Position numbers and translations under genes: made by a program. DNA of 64,000 nucleotides from CAZNOG01 sp964574635 (GTDB lineage Bacteria; Bacteroidota; Bacteroidia; Flavobacteriales_D; Cryomorphaceae). This document shows, piece by piece, positions 15,694-25,666 of the stretch (within the stretch, counting starts at the first letter, position 1; every line of letters starts with the position of its first letter). The stretch is taken from positions 134,195 to 198,194 of the forward strand of contig CAZNOG010000004.1 of NCBI GenBank assembly GCA_964574635.1, written 5' to 3'. The notes under the pieces were generated by a model that searched no databases, had not been told where the DNA came from, and was given only the letters and a program-made list of their open reading frames with translations.

Positions 15694-18105
15694 ATGATTT
15701 TATTCATTCGAATGAATGCCAAGGCGATGTTTTTCACCTTGGCGTCTACCCTTTTGCTTTTCTCGGCCCACGGTCAGGGCATCGTCGCCAAAAAGGCGGC
15801 CTCTTTGAGAGAAGGAAAAACACCTTTTCAAACCGTCGAACCTTTTGAGTTGGCCGTCGCCGCCGACGCCAAAAATTTCGATGACTTGTCCATCGCACCG
15901 GACGTGCTGCGCGAAGCGGCGGTGCTCATGCCCGCACCGGGTTCCCTGGTGGCGATTTCCGATGAAGCGCCGGAACACCTCTCCTTGGTGCTGCCTACGC
16001 CTCACGCAAAGCAGGAAACCGCCACCCTCGACCTGTACCAATCGTCGATCTTCTCGCCCGATTTCAAAGTGGTGTGGAGCGACAATCCCGGCGAGGCGGC
16101 ACCCCACCCCGACGCCGTTTTTTACCGGGGTGCCGTGCGGGGTTACCCACAATCCCTGGCGGCCATCGCGATCATCGACGGAGAAATGAGCGGAATGATG
16201 GCCTTGGACGGCGAGACTTTCGTGATCGGCCCGGCGCGGCAAGCCACGGACAATGAACACGTGTTGTTCAGAAAGAACGCCCTGGAATTCGACGAAGAAT
16301 TCATTTGCACCTCTCTGGAAAGCGAGAATTATGAAATACCCGAGAAAGACGCGGTGGACGCACCCAAAACCGACAACTGCGTGCGCGTTCGCCTGGAGAT
16401 CGACAACGGGTTGACGACTTCCTTGGGCGGCCCCACGGCCGCGACGAACTACGCCACCGCCCTGTACAATCAAGTGATCGTTCTTTTTGCCAACGACGGC
16501 ATCGACGTCACCGTTTCCGAAATTTACGTGTGGACCGGCAGCAGTCCGTACTCCGGCGGATTGGACCAGCGCCTGTACCAAATGAACAACGCCTCGCCCA
16601 ACGCCGACCTTACCCAGCTGATCACCAACGCCGCATCGGGTGGAATCGCCTGGCTTTCGGGGCTTTGCTCTTCGGGTTACGGCACGAGCGTGGCGGGAGT
16701 CTACGGCTATTTCAACAACGTGCCGAGCTATTCCTGGGACGTAAACGTGGCGACCCACGAGCTGGGCCACAACTTGTCCTCTCCCCACACCCACGCCTGT
16801 GCCTGGAACGGAAACAACACCGCCATCGACGGCTGCGGCTCGGCCATCGGGTATTCGGAAGGGTGCACCGGTACCATTCCTTCCGGGGGTGGAACCATCA
16901 TGAGTTATTGCCACCTCACGTGGGCCGGAGTGAATTTCAATTTGGGCCTCGGTCCACAACCCGCCAACCGAATCAGAAATTACATCAATTCCCGGCCTTG
17001 CCTTTCCGGCGACTGCGGAGGCGGCGGACCCGCACCCTGCCTCGCGAATTCCTACGATTTGCAAATCAACTTCGACAACTTCCCGGCCGAAACCTCTTGG
17101 CAAATCACCGATGAAAACGGTCAAATCCTGGCTTCCGGCGAAAATTACGGAACCTCGTCGACCGTTACCGAAACGCTCTGCTTGTCGGACGGCTGCCACA
17201 CCCTGACCTTCTTCGATTCCGACGGCGACGGCATGTGCTGCACCAAGGGCAACGGAGGATTTCAGTTGATCGACAATGCCGGAAACGCCGTGGTGAGCGG
17301 AGGGGATTTCAGCGACACCCAAAGCTTCGAATTCTGCACACCCGACGGTTCGCCCAATTGCGACTTCATCGATTTCAACGACTACGAAATCAAGTCGTAC
17401 GCCGGAAACCGAGACATCGGGTCGTACACCATATTAAACGGCGGCTCGGCGCTCTACCTCCACAACAACGCGATGAAATACATCGACATCGATTACGAGG
17501 TGACGGCCAACACCGTCGTGGAGCTCGAGTTTTCCAGTTCTCAAATCACCCAACTCCACGCCATCGGATTCGATCACAACAAAGCCATGTCGCTCAACTT
17601 GGCCTTTAAATTATACGGCACCGCCAATGCCAATAAAGTCAACAACCAATACGGTACCTACGCTCCGTCCGGGTATAAACAGTTCCACATTCCCGTCGGC
17701 CAGCACTACCACCACCCCGCCTTGGACAGGTTGTTCTTTCTCGTGGGCAGAACAACCGCGCCGGGGCAAGGAAACGGGTATTTCAAGAACGTGCGCATTT
17801 ACGAAGCGGGCCAATGCACGCCGAAGATGCCCACCGTCCAATTGGCCGGCGACGTCGCCACGAGCGATGAATTCGTGTTGTACCCCAACCCTTCCTCGGG
17901 AAATGTAAACCTCGTCTCCCACGGCGGTACCGACATCGGCTTGGTTCGCGTGTTCGACAGTTCCGGATCTCTGGTTGAAGAGCGGGAAGTCCACGCCCCC
18001 GAAGCCGCGTTCGACCTCTCGGACCGCGCCCCCGGGTTGTACCTTTTCACCTGGGTGGACGCCCACGGCGACACACACCAAAAGCGCGTAGCCATCGGCA
18101 AGTAA
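15694..18105 (+). CDS. secreted reprolysin-like zinc metalloprotease with T9SS sorting domain
   Basis: An 803-aa exported protease. A signal peptide ends near AHGQG. A propeptide-like region (to about 220) is followed by a metzincin domain with the zinc site HELGHNLSSPH (H355, H359, H365) and a later Met-turn candidate IMSYCHL. Then comes a Cys-rich beta domain (CLANSYDLQINFDNFPAETS; repeated GDGMCC-type turns), a jelly-roll-like segment, and the C-terminal T9SS type A sorting domain (VLYPNPSSGNVNL ... APGLYLFTWVD ... KRVAIGK). It should be secreted across the outer membrane and either released or surface-attached, probably to digest protein. ATG at 15694; an alternative ATG at 15712 also fits. 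It ends with its own terminator. Confidence 0.93.
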   Translation: MILFIRMNAKAMFFTLASTLLLFSAHGQGIVAKKAASLREGKTPFQTVEPFELAVAADAKNFDDLSIAPDVLREAAVLMPAPGSLVAISDEAPEHLSLVLPTPHAKQETATLDLYQSSIFSPDFKVVWSDNPGEAAPHPDAVFYRGAVRGYPQSLAAIAIIDGEMSGMMALDGETFVIGPARQATDNEHVLFRKNALEFDEEFICTSLESENYEIPEKDAVDAPKTDNCVRVRLEIDNGLTTSLGGPTAATNYATALYNQVIVLFANDGIDVTVSEIYVWTGSSPYSGGLDQRLYQMNNASPNADLTQLITNAASGGIAWLSGLCSSGYGTSVAGVYGYFNNVPSYSWDVNVATHELGHNLSSPHTHACAWNGNNTAIDGCGSAIGYSEGCTGTIPSGGGTIMSYCHLTWAGVNFNLGLGPQPANRIRNYINSRPCLSGDCGGGGPAPCLANSYDLQINFDNFPAETSWQITDENGQILASGENYGTSSTVTETLCLSDGCHTLTFFDSDGDGMCCTKGNGGFQLIDNAGNAVVSGGDFSDTQSFEFCTPDGSPNCDFIDFNDYEIKSYAGNRDIGSYTILNGGSALYLHNNAMKYIDIDYEVTANTVVELEFSSSQITQLHAIGFDHNKAMSLNLAFKLYGTANANKVNNQYGTYAPSGYKQFHIPVGQHYHHPALDRLFFLVGRTTAPGQGNGYFKNVRIYEAGQCTPKMPTVQLAGDVATSDEFVLYPNPSSGNVNLVSHGGTDIGLVRVFDSSGSLVEEREVHAPEAAFDLSDRAPGLYLFTWVDAHGDTHQKRVAIGK

Positions 18106-18137
18106 TCGGGCCATGGGACCCACACACCGCAATTGCG

Positions 18138-18169
18138 AAGCCGCTCCGATTTTCGGGGCGGCTTTTTTT
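18138..18169 (+). terminator. intrinsic terminator after the metalloprotease
   Basis: Stem AAGCCGC-CCG / CGG-GCGGCTT with one bulged base on each side and an AT loop, followed by seven T. Confidence 0.88.
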
Positions 18170-18171
18170 GT

Positions 18172-18186
18172 GTTTTTGTGGGTGGG
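18172..18186 (+). repeat. T-rich interspersed repeat, copy 2 (degenerate)
   Basis: GTTTTTGTGGGTG core; the leading GGG is replaced by TGT, merging with the terminator's T run. Confidence 0.4.
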
Positions 18187-18324
18187 CAAGCTGCGATCGA
18201 GACGTTCTCAAGACTCCCACCTTCGACTCCGTCCCCACGAATCACGGAAGGTGGAAACGTCCTTGCGGCTTCGTCCACGGCGGGTAAAACTTCCGGTTAC
18301 ATCGTCGGGTCGCCGTACCCTCCG

Positions 18325-18357
18325 TTGACGAACATCCTTAGGAAACCCTTACCTTTG
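18325..18357 (+). promoter_or_regulatory. promoter of the prp operon
   Basis: TTG (18325-18327), a 22-bp spacer and TACCTTTG (18350-18357), 34 nt upstream of the prpD ATG. Confidence 0.6.
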
Positions 18358-18391
18358 CACCGAATCATAAACTGTTGAAATCCCAAAGAAA

Positions 18392-19900
18392 ATGAAGAAC
18401 CACGTGGTTAAGGTTTACCCTTCAAAAGCCAACCTTCCCAAAGAAGAGCAATTGGCCTGGAAATTGGCACGCGTTGCAACGGACGACGCACCGATTGGAA
18501 AAGAAGTTAGAGACATGGTCATCAACCGCATCATCGACAATGCGTCCGTGGCCATCGCTTCCGTAAACCGTACACCCGTGGTCAACGCCCGGGCCCAAGC
18601 CCTCGCCCACGGCAGAAACGACCGAGGCGCAAACGTATTCGGCATGCCCAAAGACGTGAAGGTTCACGCCGAATGGGCCGCGTGGGCGAACTGCGTGGCC
18701 GTGCGCGAACTCGACTACCACGACACCTTTTTGGCTGCCGACTACTCCCACCCCGCCGACAGCATTCCGGCCATTTTGGCCGTGGCCCAGCAATTGGGAA
18801 AATCCGGCGAAGACATTATCCGCGGCATCGTAGCGGCTTACGAAGTGCACGTGAATCTCGTGAAAGCCATCTGCCTCCACGAGCACAAAATCGACCACGT
18901 CGCCCACCTCTGTCCCGCACAAGCCGCCGGCGTCTGCGCGCTGTTGGGCCTCGATACGGACACCACCTACCAGGCCATTCAACAAGCCTTGCACACATCC
19001 ATTTCCACTCGCCAGAGCCGAAAAGGTGAAATTTCGAGCTGGAAAGCGTACGTGCCCGCCCACGGAGCCAAATTGGCCATCGAAGCCGTAGATCGGGCCA
19101 TGCGCGGAGAGAAAAGTCCTTCGCCCATTTACGAAGGAGAAGACAGCGTGATCGCCTGGATTCTCGACGGCCCTGACGCAGAGTACACCATCCCACTGCC
19201 CGAGCCCGGCGAAGAGAAGAAAGCCATCTTGGAAACCTACACCAAAGAGCACTCCGCCGAGTACCAGTCACAAGCCCTGATCGACTTGGCCAAGCGCATG
19301 CGCAAAAACATTTCCGATTTCTCACAAATCGACAACATCCTGATCGAAACTTCCCACCACACGCACTACGTGATCGGTACCGGATCCAACGATCCACAAA
19401 AATTCGATCCGTACGCAACGCGTGAAACCCTCGACCACAGCATCATGTACATCTTCGCCGTGGCCTTGGAAGACGGCACGTGGCACCACGAGAAGTCCTA
19501 CGCACCCGAGAGGGCGCAACGACCCGAAACCGTCGAGCTGTGGAAGAAAATTTCCACGGTGGAAAAAGAAAAGTGGACCACCATGTACCACGATCCCGAC
19601 CCCGACAAAAAGGCCTTCGGCGGAAAGGTGATCATCACCATGAAAAACGGCGACACCATCGAGGATGAAATCGAAAGAGCCGACGCCCACCCTGCGGGAG
19701 CGCGTCCCTTCGTGCGGGAAAACTACATCGCCAAGTTCGACATGCTCACCGAAAACCTGATTTCCAGGGAAGAACGCGATCGCTTCATCTCCACCGTCGA
19801 GAGGCTGGAAGAACTCACCGGTGCCGACGCCATGGATCTCACAGTGTCCATGCCCGCGGATACCGTGAAGACGACGGATAAGAACGTGGGAATTTTTTGA
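18392..19900 (+). CDS. prpD: 2-methylcitrate dehydratase (MmgE/PrpD family)
   Basis: A 502-aa MmgE/PrpD-family protein, full length for the family. It dehydrates 2-methylcitrate on the way to methylisocitrate in the propionyl-CoA methylcitrate cycle. Typical segments: WANCVAVRELDYHDTFLAADYSHPADSIPAI is split here as AVRELDYHDTFLA and SHPADSIPAILAVA, plus AAYEVHVNL, LHTSISTRQSRKG and AHPAGARPF. The identification as PrpD rather than another MmgE member rests on the neighbours prpB (28 bp downstream) and prpC. No aconitase-like acnD/prpF is present, so this PrpD must form cis-methylaconitate, with hydration by the general aconitase (known for the PrpD-type pathway). Confidence 0.94.
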   Translation: MKNHVVKVYPSKANLPKEEQLAWKLARVATDDAPIGKEVRDMVINRIIDNASVAIASVNRTPVVNARAQALAHGRNDRGANVFGMPKDVKVHAEWAAWANCVAVRELDYHDTFLAADYSHPADSIPAILAVAQQLGKSGEDIIRGIVAAYEVHVNLVKAICLHEHKIDHVAHLCPAQAAGVCALLGLDTDTTYQAIQQALHTSISTRQSRKGEISSWKAYVPAHGAKLAIEAVDRAMRGEKSPSPIYEGEDSVIAWILDGPDAEYTIPLPEPGEEKKAILETYTKEHSAEYQSQALIDLAKRMRKNISDFSQIDNILIETSHHTHYVIGTGSNDPQKFDPYATRETLDHSIMYIFAVALEDGTWHHEKSYAPERAQRPETVELWKKISTVEKEKWTTMYHDPDPDKKAFGGKVIITMKNGDTIEDEIERADAHPAGARPFVRENYIAKFDMLTENLISREERDRFISTVERLEELTGADAMDLTVSMPADTVKTTDKNVGIF

Positions 19901-19928
19901 GGTCGCCTAAAAAACAAAACACACCTCC

Positions 19929-20822
19929 ATGATCATCAGTGACAAACCGGCTTCCGAAAAGCGCGCCGACCTGCGCCGAAAATTGGATTCCGGCAAACTT
20001 TTGCAATTCCCGGGAGCGTACAATCCCTTGGTGGCGATGATGGTCGAGCAAACCGGTTTCGACGGGGTGTACGTCTCTGGCGCCGTCATGGCCAATTCAC
20101 TCGGCTTGCCCGACATCGGCATGACCACCCTGACGGAAGTTTCCCACACCGCCTCCTCCATCGCCAAGGTCACCGCCCTGCCCACTATCATGGACATCGA
20201 CACGGGCTTCGGCGAGCCGATGAGCGTGGCGCGAACGGTCAAAGAACTCATCCACCTCGGTCTCGCGGGCTGCCACCTCGAAGACCAGGTCAACCCAAAG
20301 CGCTGCGGCCACCTCGATAACAAAACCTTGGTGGAAACCTCCGAGATGGTAAAAAAGCTCAAGGCCGCCGCGGATTCCAAGTCGGACTCGAACTTTTTGC
20401 TCATCGCCCGAACCGACGCGCGGGGAGTCGAAGGGTTGGACGCCGCCATCGACCGGGCCAAAGCCTACGTCGACGCCGGGGCCGACATGATTTTCCCCGA
20501 AGCGTTGGCCGACGAAGGCGAATTCGAAGCCTTCCGGAAGGCCGTCGACGTTCCCCTTTTGGCGAACATGACGGAATTCGGAAAGTCCCGGCTCCTGAGC
20601 AAAAGCCAACTCGAAAATTTGGGCTACAACATCGTGATCTACCCCGTCACCACGCAAAGGCTGGCATTAAAAGCGGTGGAAGATGGCTTGAAGACCATTC
20701 GCGAAGAAGGGAGCCAAGAGTCGCTTTTGGACAAAATGCAAACCCGAAAACGATTGTACGAAGTACTGGGATACGAAGAGTTCAACACCTTCGACCAAAG
20801 CTTGTACAACTTCAAAATCTGA
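19929..20822 (+). CDS. prpB: methylisocitrate lyase
   Basis: A 297-aa member of the ICL/PEPM superfamily that splits 2-methylisocitrate to pyruvate and succinate. The active-site loop is EDQVNPKRCGHLD (the KRCGH signature of PrpB, with the catalytic Cys), preceded by DIDTGFGEP (Mg-binding Asp) and followed by ARTDARGVEGLDAAIDRA. Length and motifs are standard. Second gene of the prp operon, 40 bp before prpC. Confidence 0.96.
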   Translation: MIISDKPASEKRADLRRKLDSGKLLQFPGAYNPLVAMMVEQTGFDGVYVSGAVMANSLGLPDIGMTTLTEVSHTASSIAKVTALPTIMDIDTGFGEPMSVARTVKELIHLGLAGCHLEDQVNPKRCGHLDNKTLVETSEMVKKLKAAADSKSDSNFLLIARTDARGVEGLDAAIDRAKAYVDAGADMIFPEALADEGEFEAFRKAVDVPLLANMTEFGKSRLLSKSQLENLGYNIVIYPVTTQRLALKAVEDGLKTIREEGSQESLLDKMQTRKRLYEVLGYEEFNTFDQSLYNFKI

Positions 20823-20862
20823 TACAGCACCCGAACATCGAACCCCCTAAAATCTACTACCC

Positions 20863-21993
20863 ATGAGTGAAAAAATAATGGTACCGAAAGGCTTGGCCGG
20901 CGTCGTCGCCGACGAGACCTCCATCTCCAAGGTCATGCCCGAGATCAACTCCTTGGTGTACCGCGGATACAAAGTGCAGGACTTGGCGGAGAAGTGCAAC
21001 TTCGAAGAAGTGGCCTACCTCCTCGTACACGGCGATCTGCCCACGGCCAAAGAACTGCGCGAATTCAGCCAAGCTGAAAAAGACAAGCGCGACCTCAGCG
21101 ACTACATGCTGAAAGTGATCGAGAAATTTCCGCTGAAGGCACACCCCATGGACACCCTCCGCACCGGTGTGAGTTTCCTCGGTATGGAAGACGACCGCAT
21201 CTGGGACGACTCTCCCGAAACGAGCATGGACAAGTTCATCGGGTTGCTCGCGCGCATTCCCACACTCATCGCAGCGGCCTACCGCCACCAAAAAGGACTG
21301 GAATACATCGCACCCGACAAGAAGCTCGGCATCAGCGAAAACTTCTTCTACATGTGTTTCGGTAAAGTACCCGCCGCGGAAGTGGTGCGCGCTTTCGACG
21401 TGTCGCTGATCCTCTACGCCGAACACAGCTTCAACGCATCCACCTTTACCACCCGCGTCATCACTTCCACCACCAGCGACATGTACAGCGCCGTGGTCGG
21501 CGGTATCGGAGCTTTGAAAGGACCCCTTCACGGCGGCGCCAACGAACAGGTGATGCACATGCTCATGGAAGTGGGCGAGCCGTCCAAGGCCAAGGAATGG
21601 ATGCTCAATGCACTGCGCGAAAAGAAAAAGGTGATGGGATTCGGACACCGCGTCTACCGCAAAGGCGATTCACGCGTTCCGACCATGAAGAAGTACACCG
21701 AGAAAATGGCCGACTTCACCGGGGAAAAGAAATGGTTGGAAATCTCCGCCATCCTCGAAGAAACCATGGTCGCGGAAAAAGGCATCCACCCCAACCTCGA
21801 TTATCCGGCGGGTCCCGCGTACTACATGATGGGATTCGACATCGACATGTTCACGCCCATTTTCGTCATGAGCCGCATCACCGGCTGGTGCGCGCACATC
21901 ATGGAGCAAAGGGCCGACAACCGCATTATCCGACCCCTCAGCGAATACGTCGGACACGCGGAAAGGGAAGTGCCCCTCATGGAGGAGCGTTGA
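20863..21993 (+). CDS. prpC: 2-methylcitrate synthase
   Basis: A 376-aa short-form citrate synthase-fold enzyme that condenses propionyl-CoA with oxaloacetate. The catalytic His residues lie in GPLHGGANEQVM and GFGHRVYRKGDSR, the catalytic Asp in YYMMGFDIDMFTPIF. The 370-380 aa length and the operon with prpD and prpB point to methylcitrate rather than citrate synthase. The operon ends in a strong hairpin shared with the convergent gene. Confidence 0.95.
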   Translation: MSEKIMVPKGLAGVVADETSISKVMPEINSLVYRGYKVQDLAEKCNFEEVAYLLVHGDLPTAKELREFSQAEKDKRDLSDYMLKVIEKFPLKAHPMDTLRTGVSFLGMEDDRIWDDSPETSMDKFIGLLARIPTLIAAAYRHQKGLEYIAPDKKLGISENFFYMCFGKVPAAEVVRAFDVSLILYAEHSFNASTFTTRVITSTTSDMYSAVVGGIGALKGPLHGGANEQVMHMLMEVGEPSKAKEWMLNALREKKKVMGFGHRVYRKGDSRVPTMKKYTEKMADFTGEKKWLEISAILEETMVAEKGIHPNLDYPAGPAYYMMGFDIDMFTPIFVMSRITGWCAHIMEQRADNRIIRPLSEYVGHAEREVPLMEER

Positions 21994-22015
21994 TCTCCCT
22001 TCGGGAATTACTTTT

Positions 22016-22045
22016 CGAAAAGCGACCGGCACCGGTCGCTTTTCG
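22016..22045. terminator. bidirectional terminator between prpC and the TPP enzyme
   Basis: A 14-bp perfect inverted repeat (arm CGAAAAGCGACCGG, 2-nt centre). The arm ends give T-rich runs on both strands, so it can serve both convergent genes. Confidence 0.8.
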
Positions 22046-22057
22046 CGTTTATGGAAT

Positions 22058-23812
22058 TCACTTTTTCGGTTTTCCCAGATTTCGCGCCACCGATCGGCGC
22101 ACGAACCGAAGTTTTTGAATGGCGGGGAAACGCGCCAAATTTCCCTTCATCACAGCTTTGGTCAGCATCGTCTTTTTGGAGTAATCGATGCGCACATCCA
22201 CCAGCACAGGCCTGTTGCCTTCGGCCGCGCGGAACGCCTGCCTCATCCCCTTTCGCAATTCCGTATCGCTGTCCAACCGGAAATAAATCGCGCCGGTGGC
22301 CTTGGCGAGCCCTTCGAAATTGAAATCCCCCAAGACCGTACACGTTTTCTCACCCAGGGGCAATTTTTGAAAAGCCGCGATTTGTCCCAACTCCCCGTCG
22401 TTGAAAATAAACACGATGGGAGACAAACCGAGGGTGGTCGCCGTAATGAGTTCATTCCCCGACATGATCGCCGAACCGTCACCCACGATGCCGACGACGT
22501 TTCGGTGGGGGTTGGTCAATTTCGCCGCCACCGCAGCCGGAATGCAATACCCCATGCAGTTGAAATCCGTGGGTGATATCAACTTCCGCGGCTTTCTCAC
22601 CGTCAGCAACTCCGCCGCCAGAAAAGTGTGCTTGCCGTCGTCGAGAACCACCACGTCGTCCGGGTCCAACATGCCGTTCAACGATTCAAAAAACCACCCC
22701 GGCGAAACCACGTCCTTCTTTTTCTCCTTGAGCCATCCCTGATCGTATTTTTTGTTCAGGGCGATCATCTTCTGTACCACCGACTTGTTGTCGTTTCGTA
22801 CCACGATGTTCTCCATGCGGTTCCAGATACCTTCCAAGGCCACACGGGCATCGCTTTCCACGGTGATTTCGGCGGGAAAGTTCTTGTTGAAAACTTCGGC
22901 GTTGATGTCGATGTGGATCAACCCCCTCGGGTTGTCGAGATTGTAACTGGCGGTGGAAATTTCCGAGAAACGGCACCCCACCGCGAGCAGCACGTCGTGT
23001 TTTTTCAAAGCGAGTTGTGAACCCGGCTTGCTTCCCACTCCCAAAAAGCACCCGGCGTACAGGGGATGATCGTTCGGGAATGCGCTTTTTCCCTGGAGGG
23101 TCACCGCCACGGGAGCTTGCAGTTTCTCCGCTATTTTTACGAGGTAGTCGGTCGCACCGGTCGCCCCCCACCCCGCGAAAATCATGGGGTGCTTGGCTCC
23201 GGCGAGTTTGCCCACGAGATTGGTGACGGTGGAATCCGGAATTTGTGATTCGCGGTCATCCCACCCTTTGGCCACCACATCCAGTTTTTTCGGTCGTCGG
23301 ATCGTCTTTGCGAAGAGCATGACCTCGACCGGGATTTCCACCAGCACCGGACCCGGTTCTCCCGTCGTCGCAATTCGGTACGCCTCGAAAATCATGGGTG
23401 TGATCTCGGCGTGCTCCCTCACCAGAAATTGGGCTTTGGTGATCGCCGCGGCCATTTTCTGCTGGTCCACTTGGTGCAGTTGGTAGTGCCTTCCGGAATC
23501 CCTTCGCACTCCGCCGGTAATCACGAGCATGGGAATCCCGGCCAAAAACGCCTCCCCAATTCCGCTCATGGCGTACGCCAATCCGGCGGCCGGCACGATG
23601 GTCAGACACCCGATAGAATCGGAAGTGCGCGACACGGCATCGGCCATAAAAGAACCGCCGCTCTCGTGGCTCACCAGTATGGGCTCGATCTTCTTGGACA
23701 AGCGCAGGGCGTCGTACAATTCGGTGGTATGGGTGCCCGGAATGCCGAAGGTGTATTTCACACCCAATTGTTCCAAGGCGTTTACGGCGATTTGTGCTCC
23801 GTTTCTTCTCAT
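22058..23812 (-). CDS. thiamine pyrophosphate-dependent enzyme (acetolactate-synthase-like)
   Basis: A 584-aa three-domain ThDP enzyme of the acetolactate synthase / benzoylformate decarboxylase superfamily. The activating Glu is in SHESGGSFMADA (about residue 50); the cofactor motif is GDGSAIMSGNELITATTLGLSPIVFIFND in which GDG and the N of IFN bind Mg-ThDP. FAD-site features of true ALS are not obvious, there is no ilvN nearby, and the gene pairs with an FAD-dependent dehydrogenase upstream on the same strand (75 bp gap). The reaction is therefore left open: a 2-oxoacid decarboxylase or carboligase. Confidence 0.85.
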   Translation of the reverse strand: MRRNGAQIAVNALEQLGVKYTFGIPGTHTTELYDALRLSKKIEPILVSHESGGSFMADAVSRTSDSIGCLTIVPAAGLAYAMSGIGEAFLAGIPMLVITGGVRRDSGRHYQLHQVDQQKMAAAITKAQFLVREHAEITPMIFEAYRIATTGEPGPVLVEIPVEVMLFAKTIRRPKKLDVVAKGWDDRESQIPDSTVTNLVGKLAGAKHPMIFAGWGATGATDYLVKIAEKLQAPVAVTLQGKSAFPNDHPLYAGCFLGVGSKPGSQLALKKHDVLLAVGCRFSEISTASYNLDNPRGLIHIDINAEVFNKNFPAEITVESDARVALEGIWNRMENIVVRNDNKSVVQKMIALNKKYDQGWLKEKKKDVVSPGWFFESLNGMLDPDDVVVLDDGKHTFLAAELLTVRKPRKLISPTDFNCMGYCIPAAVAAKLTNPHRNVVGIVGDGSAIMSGNELITATTLGLSPIVFIFNDGELGQIAAFQKLPLGEKTCTVLGDFNFEGLAKATGAIYFRLDSDTELRKGMRQAFRAAEGNRPVLVDVRIDYSKKTMLTKAVMKGNLARFPAIQKLRFVRRSVARNLGKPKK

Positions 23813-23887
23813 GATACCCTCTTCGCGTTTAGGTCTGCATTCCTGTACCGGAACGCAAGTTAGCCATTGCTCAACAATGATATCGCA

Positions 23888-25522
23888 TCAGCCAGACAGG
23901 CTTTTCCCCAGCAGATGATAGGCCGCCACGCGCGCCGTAAACACGCAGCCCGAAAGAAAGGTTCCCTCCAAGGCGCCCTTGCCGTGCAGCCCGCCGCCAC
24001 CGAACCCCGCGGCTTCACCCACGGCGTTCAGACCGGGAATCGGGCTCCCCGCTTCGTCCAACACCCGCCCCGATAAGTCGGTTTGCATTCCGCCCAAGGT
24101 TTTGCGCGAAAGGATAAACTCCCGAATGGCGATGTAGGGCGCATGCCTCGGGTCTTCGATTTTTTGAAACGCACAGGTTCGGATCCTGTCACCGGCGTAT
24201 TTGCGCAAATGTCCGATCAGCCGGAGTTGGAGGTCGTTGTGGTATTTGGGGCCACGGCCGATTTCCTCATCGTATTTCCTCACCGCTTCCACCAAACGGG
24301 ATTTGTCCACGTCGTCCGTACCCGTAAGCTCATTCATGGCCTCCACCAAAGATTCCAAATCGTCGGCCATTACGATGTCTGGGCAATTCGCCAACATGTC
24401 TTTCACCAACGCGGTATTCCCGCGGAGCAAGGCGCGCGCGACCTGCACGTAGGACTTGTTCCGAAAACCCGCGTTGTATTCCGATCCGGAAATGGCGAAC
24501 TCCTTTTGAAAAATACGGTGGTTCATCACCTGCCAAGAGTACTTTTTCTCTTGTTTGCATATCTCGTCCACCAGCCACGCGGTATCGAAGCCGGTCACCA
24601 AGGGAACGGGGCCAATCCTTTCGCCCCTGAAACTCAACCACAAGGCCGATCTCGGCGGCACCAAACTCAAGCCGTCGTTCGCTCTCCGCGGTCTGGGATG
24701 GTGAACGCCGGCGGCGTACGGCCAAGTGCGGCTGAGATCAGTCACCTTGCCGCCAATGTCGGTGACGGCTTTATGCATCGTCCCATCGGCGTACCGATGC
24801 GCGCCGTTCAGAATGATTTCCGGCGCTTCCCCCCTGGAGGCCGGCCAGTGCTTTTTCACCTGTTCGATGTCCCCGCCCAAACCGCCGGCAGCCACCACCA
24901 CCGCCTCGGCTTCCACGCGAAATGGCCTCCCACTCGATTCTTCCCGCCCGGAGATGCCCACCACAGCGCCGGCGGCCGTTTCCAGCCTTTCCACGCGGTG
25001 GCCGAACTTCACCACGAGGTTGTCCTTCGCTTTCGGATGTGTGAGCAGCCGGTACTTCATGCGTTCCGACAATTCAAAACCCGTCCCCCACACCATGTGA
25101 AACCTCGGCAATGAATTTCCCCTCTTGAAAATCCCCCGTTCCACCCACTGCACCACCGGAAAAAACCGAATGCCGTGGTCGCGCAGAAAATGGTACACGT
25201 GTTCCGTACTGCCGTACACGAAGGCTTCCGCCCATTTTTTCGGCAAGGCGTCCTCCGGACCGAATTCCGCCACCGAGCACCAATCGTCGAAAGCGATGTC
25301 GGCTCGGTCGCGGATCCCCCTCTTGCGCTGTACCGGCGAATCCGCGAAGAACATCCCTCCGAACGATTCCTTGGCCAATCCCCCGAAATTCTCCTCCTCG
25401 TCCCTGTCCAAAAGCAGCACCCTGCCGCCTCCGTTCAGCAGTTCGAGAGCCGCGGTCATTCCGGCCAAACCACCGCCCACCACGGCATAATCCGTTCGGT
25501 ATTGCATCGATTTCAAGCTCAT
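23888..25522 (-). CDS. FAD-dependent dehydrogenase (fumarate-reductase-flavoprotein family)
   Basis: A 544-aa flavoprotein. The N-terminal dinucleotide fold is YAVVGGGLAGMTAALELL with the Glu/Asp at LLLDRDEEENFGG; internal VVVAAGGLGGD and C-terminal GEAAGFGGGGLHGKGALEGTFLSGC complete the FAD-binding signature. This is the FAD-binding dehydrogenase group (KstD/UrdA relatives) acting on enoyl or steroid-like C=C bonds; substrate unknown. The ATG at 25522 (or 25507) is the start; the frame stays open to 25849 only because structured element copy C is read through. Probably co-transcribed with the TPP enzyme. Confidence 0.85.
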   Translation of the reverse strand: MSLKSMQYRTDYAVVGGGLAGMTAALELLNGGGRVLLLDRDEEENFGGLAKESFGGMFFADSPVQRKRGIRDRADIAFDDWCSVAEFGPEDALPKKWAEAFVYGSTEHVYHFLRDHGIRFFPVVQWVERGIFKRGNSLPRFHMVWGTGFELSERMKYRLLTHPKAKDNLVVKFGHRVERLETAAGAVVGISGREESSGRPFRVEAEAVVVAAGGLGGDIEQVKKHWPASRGEAPEIILNGAHRYADGTMHKAVTDIGGKVTDLSRTWPYAAGVHHPRPRRANDGLSLVPPRSALWLSFRGERIGPVPLVTGFDTAWLVDEICKQEKKYSWQVMNHRIFQKEFAISGSEYNAGFRNKSYVQVARALLRGNTALVKDMLANCPDIVMADDLESLVEAMNELTGTDDVDKSRLVEAVRKYDEEIGRGPKYHNDLQLRLIGHLRKYAGDRIRTCAFQKIEDPRHAPYIAIREFILSRKTLGGMQTDLSGRVLDEAGSPIPGLNAVGEAAGFGGGGLHGKGALEGTFLSGCVFTARVAAYHLLGKSLSG

Positions 25523-25666
25523 ATGCGCAACTATCGGAGGCAATTTACGATTTTGTCCTTTCCCTCCGGTTTTTTGGGTGTCCCCCGGTGAAATCGCCTC
25601 AGTCGCTTCCGTTCTACTTACACCCGCGGCCCCCGTTCCTACCCCCGTTCTCAGCGAAAACGCCAC

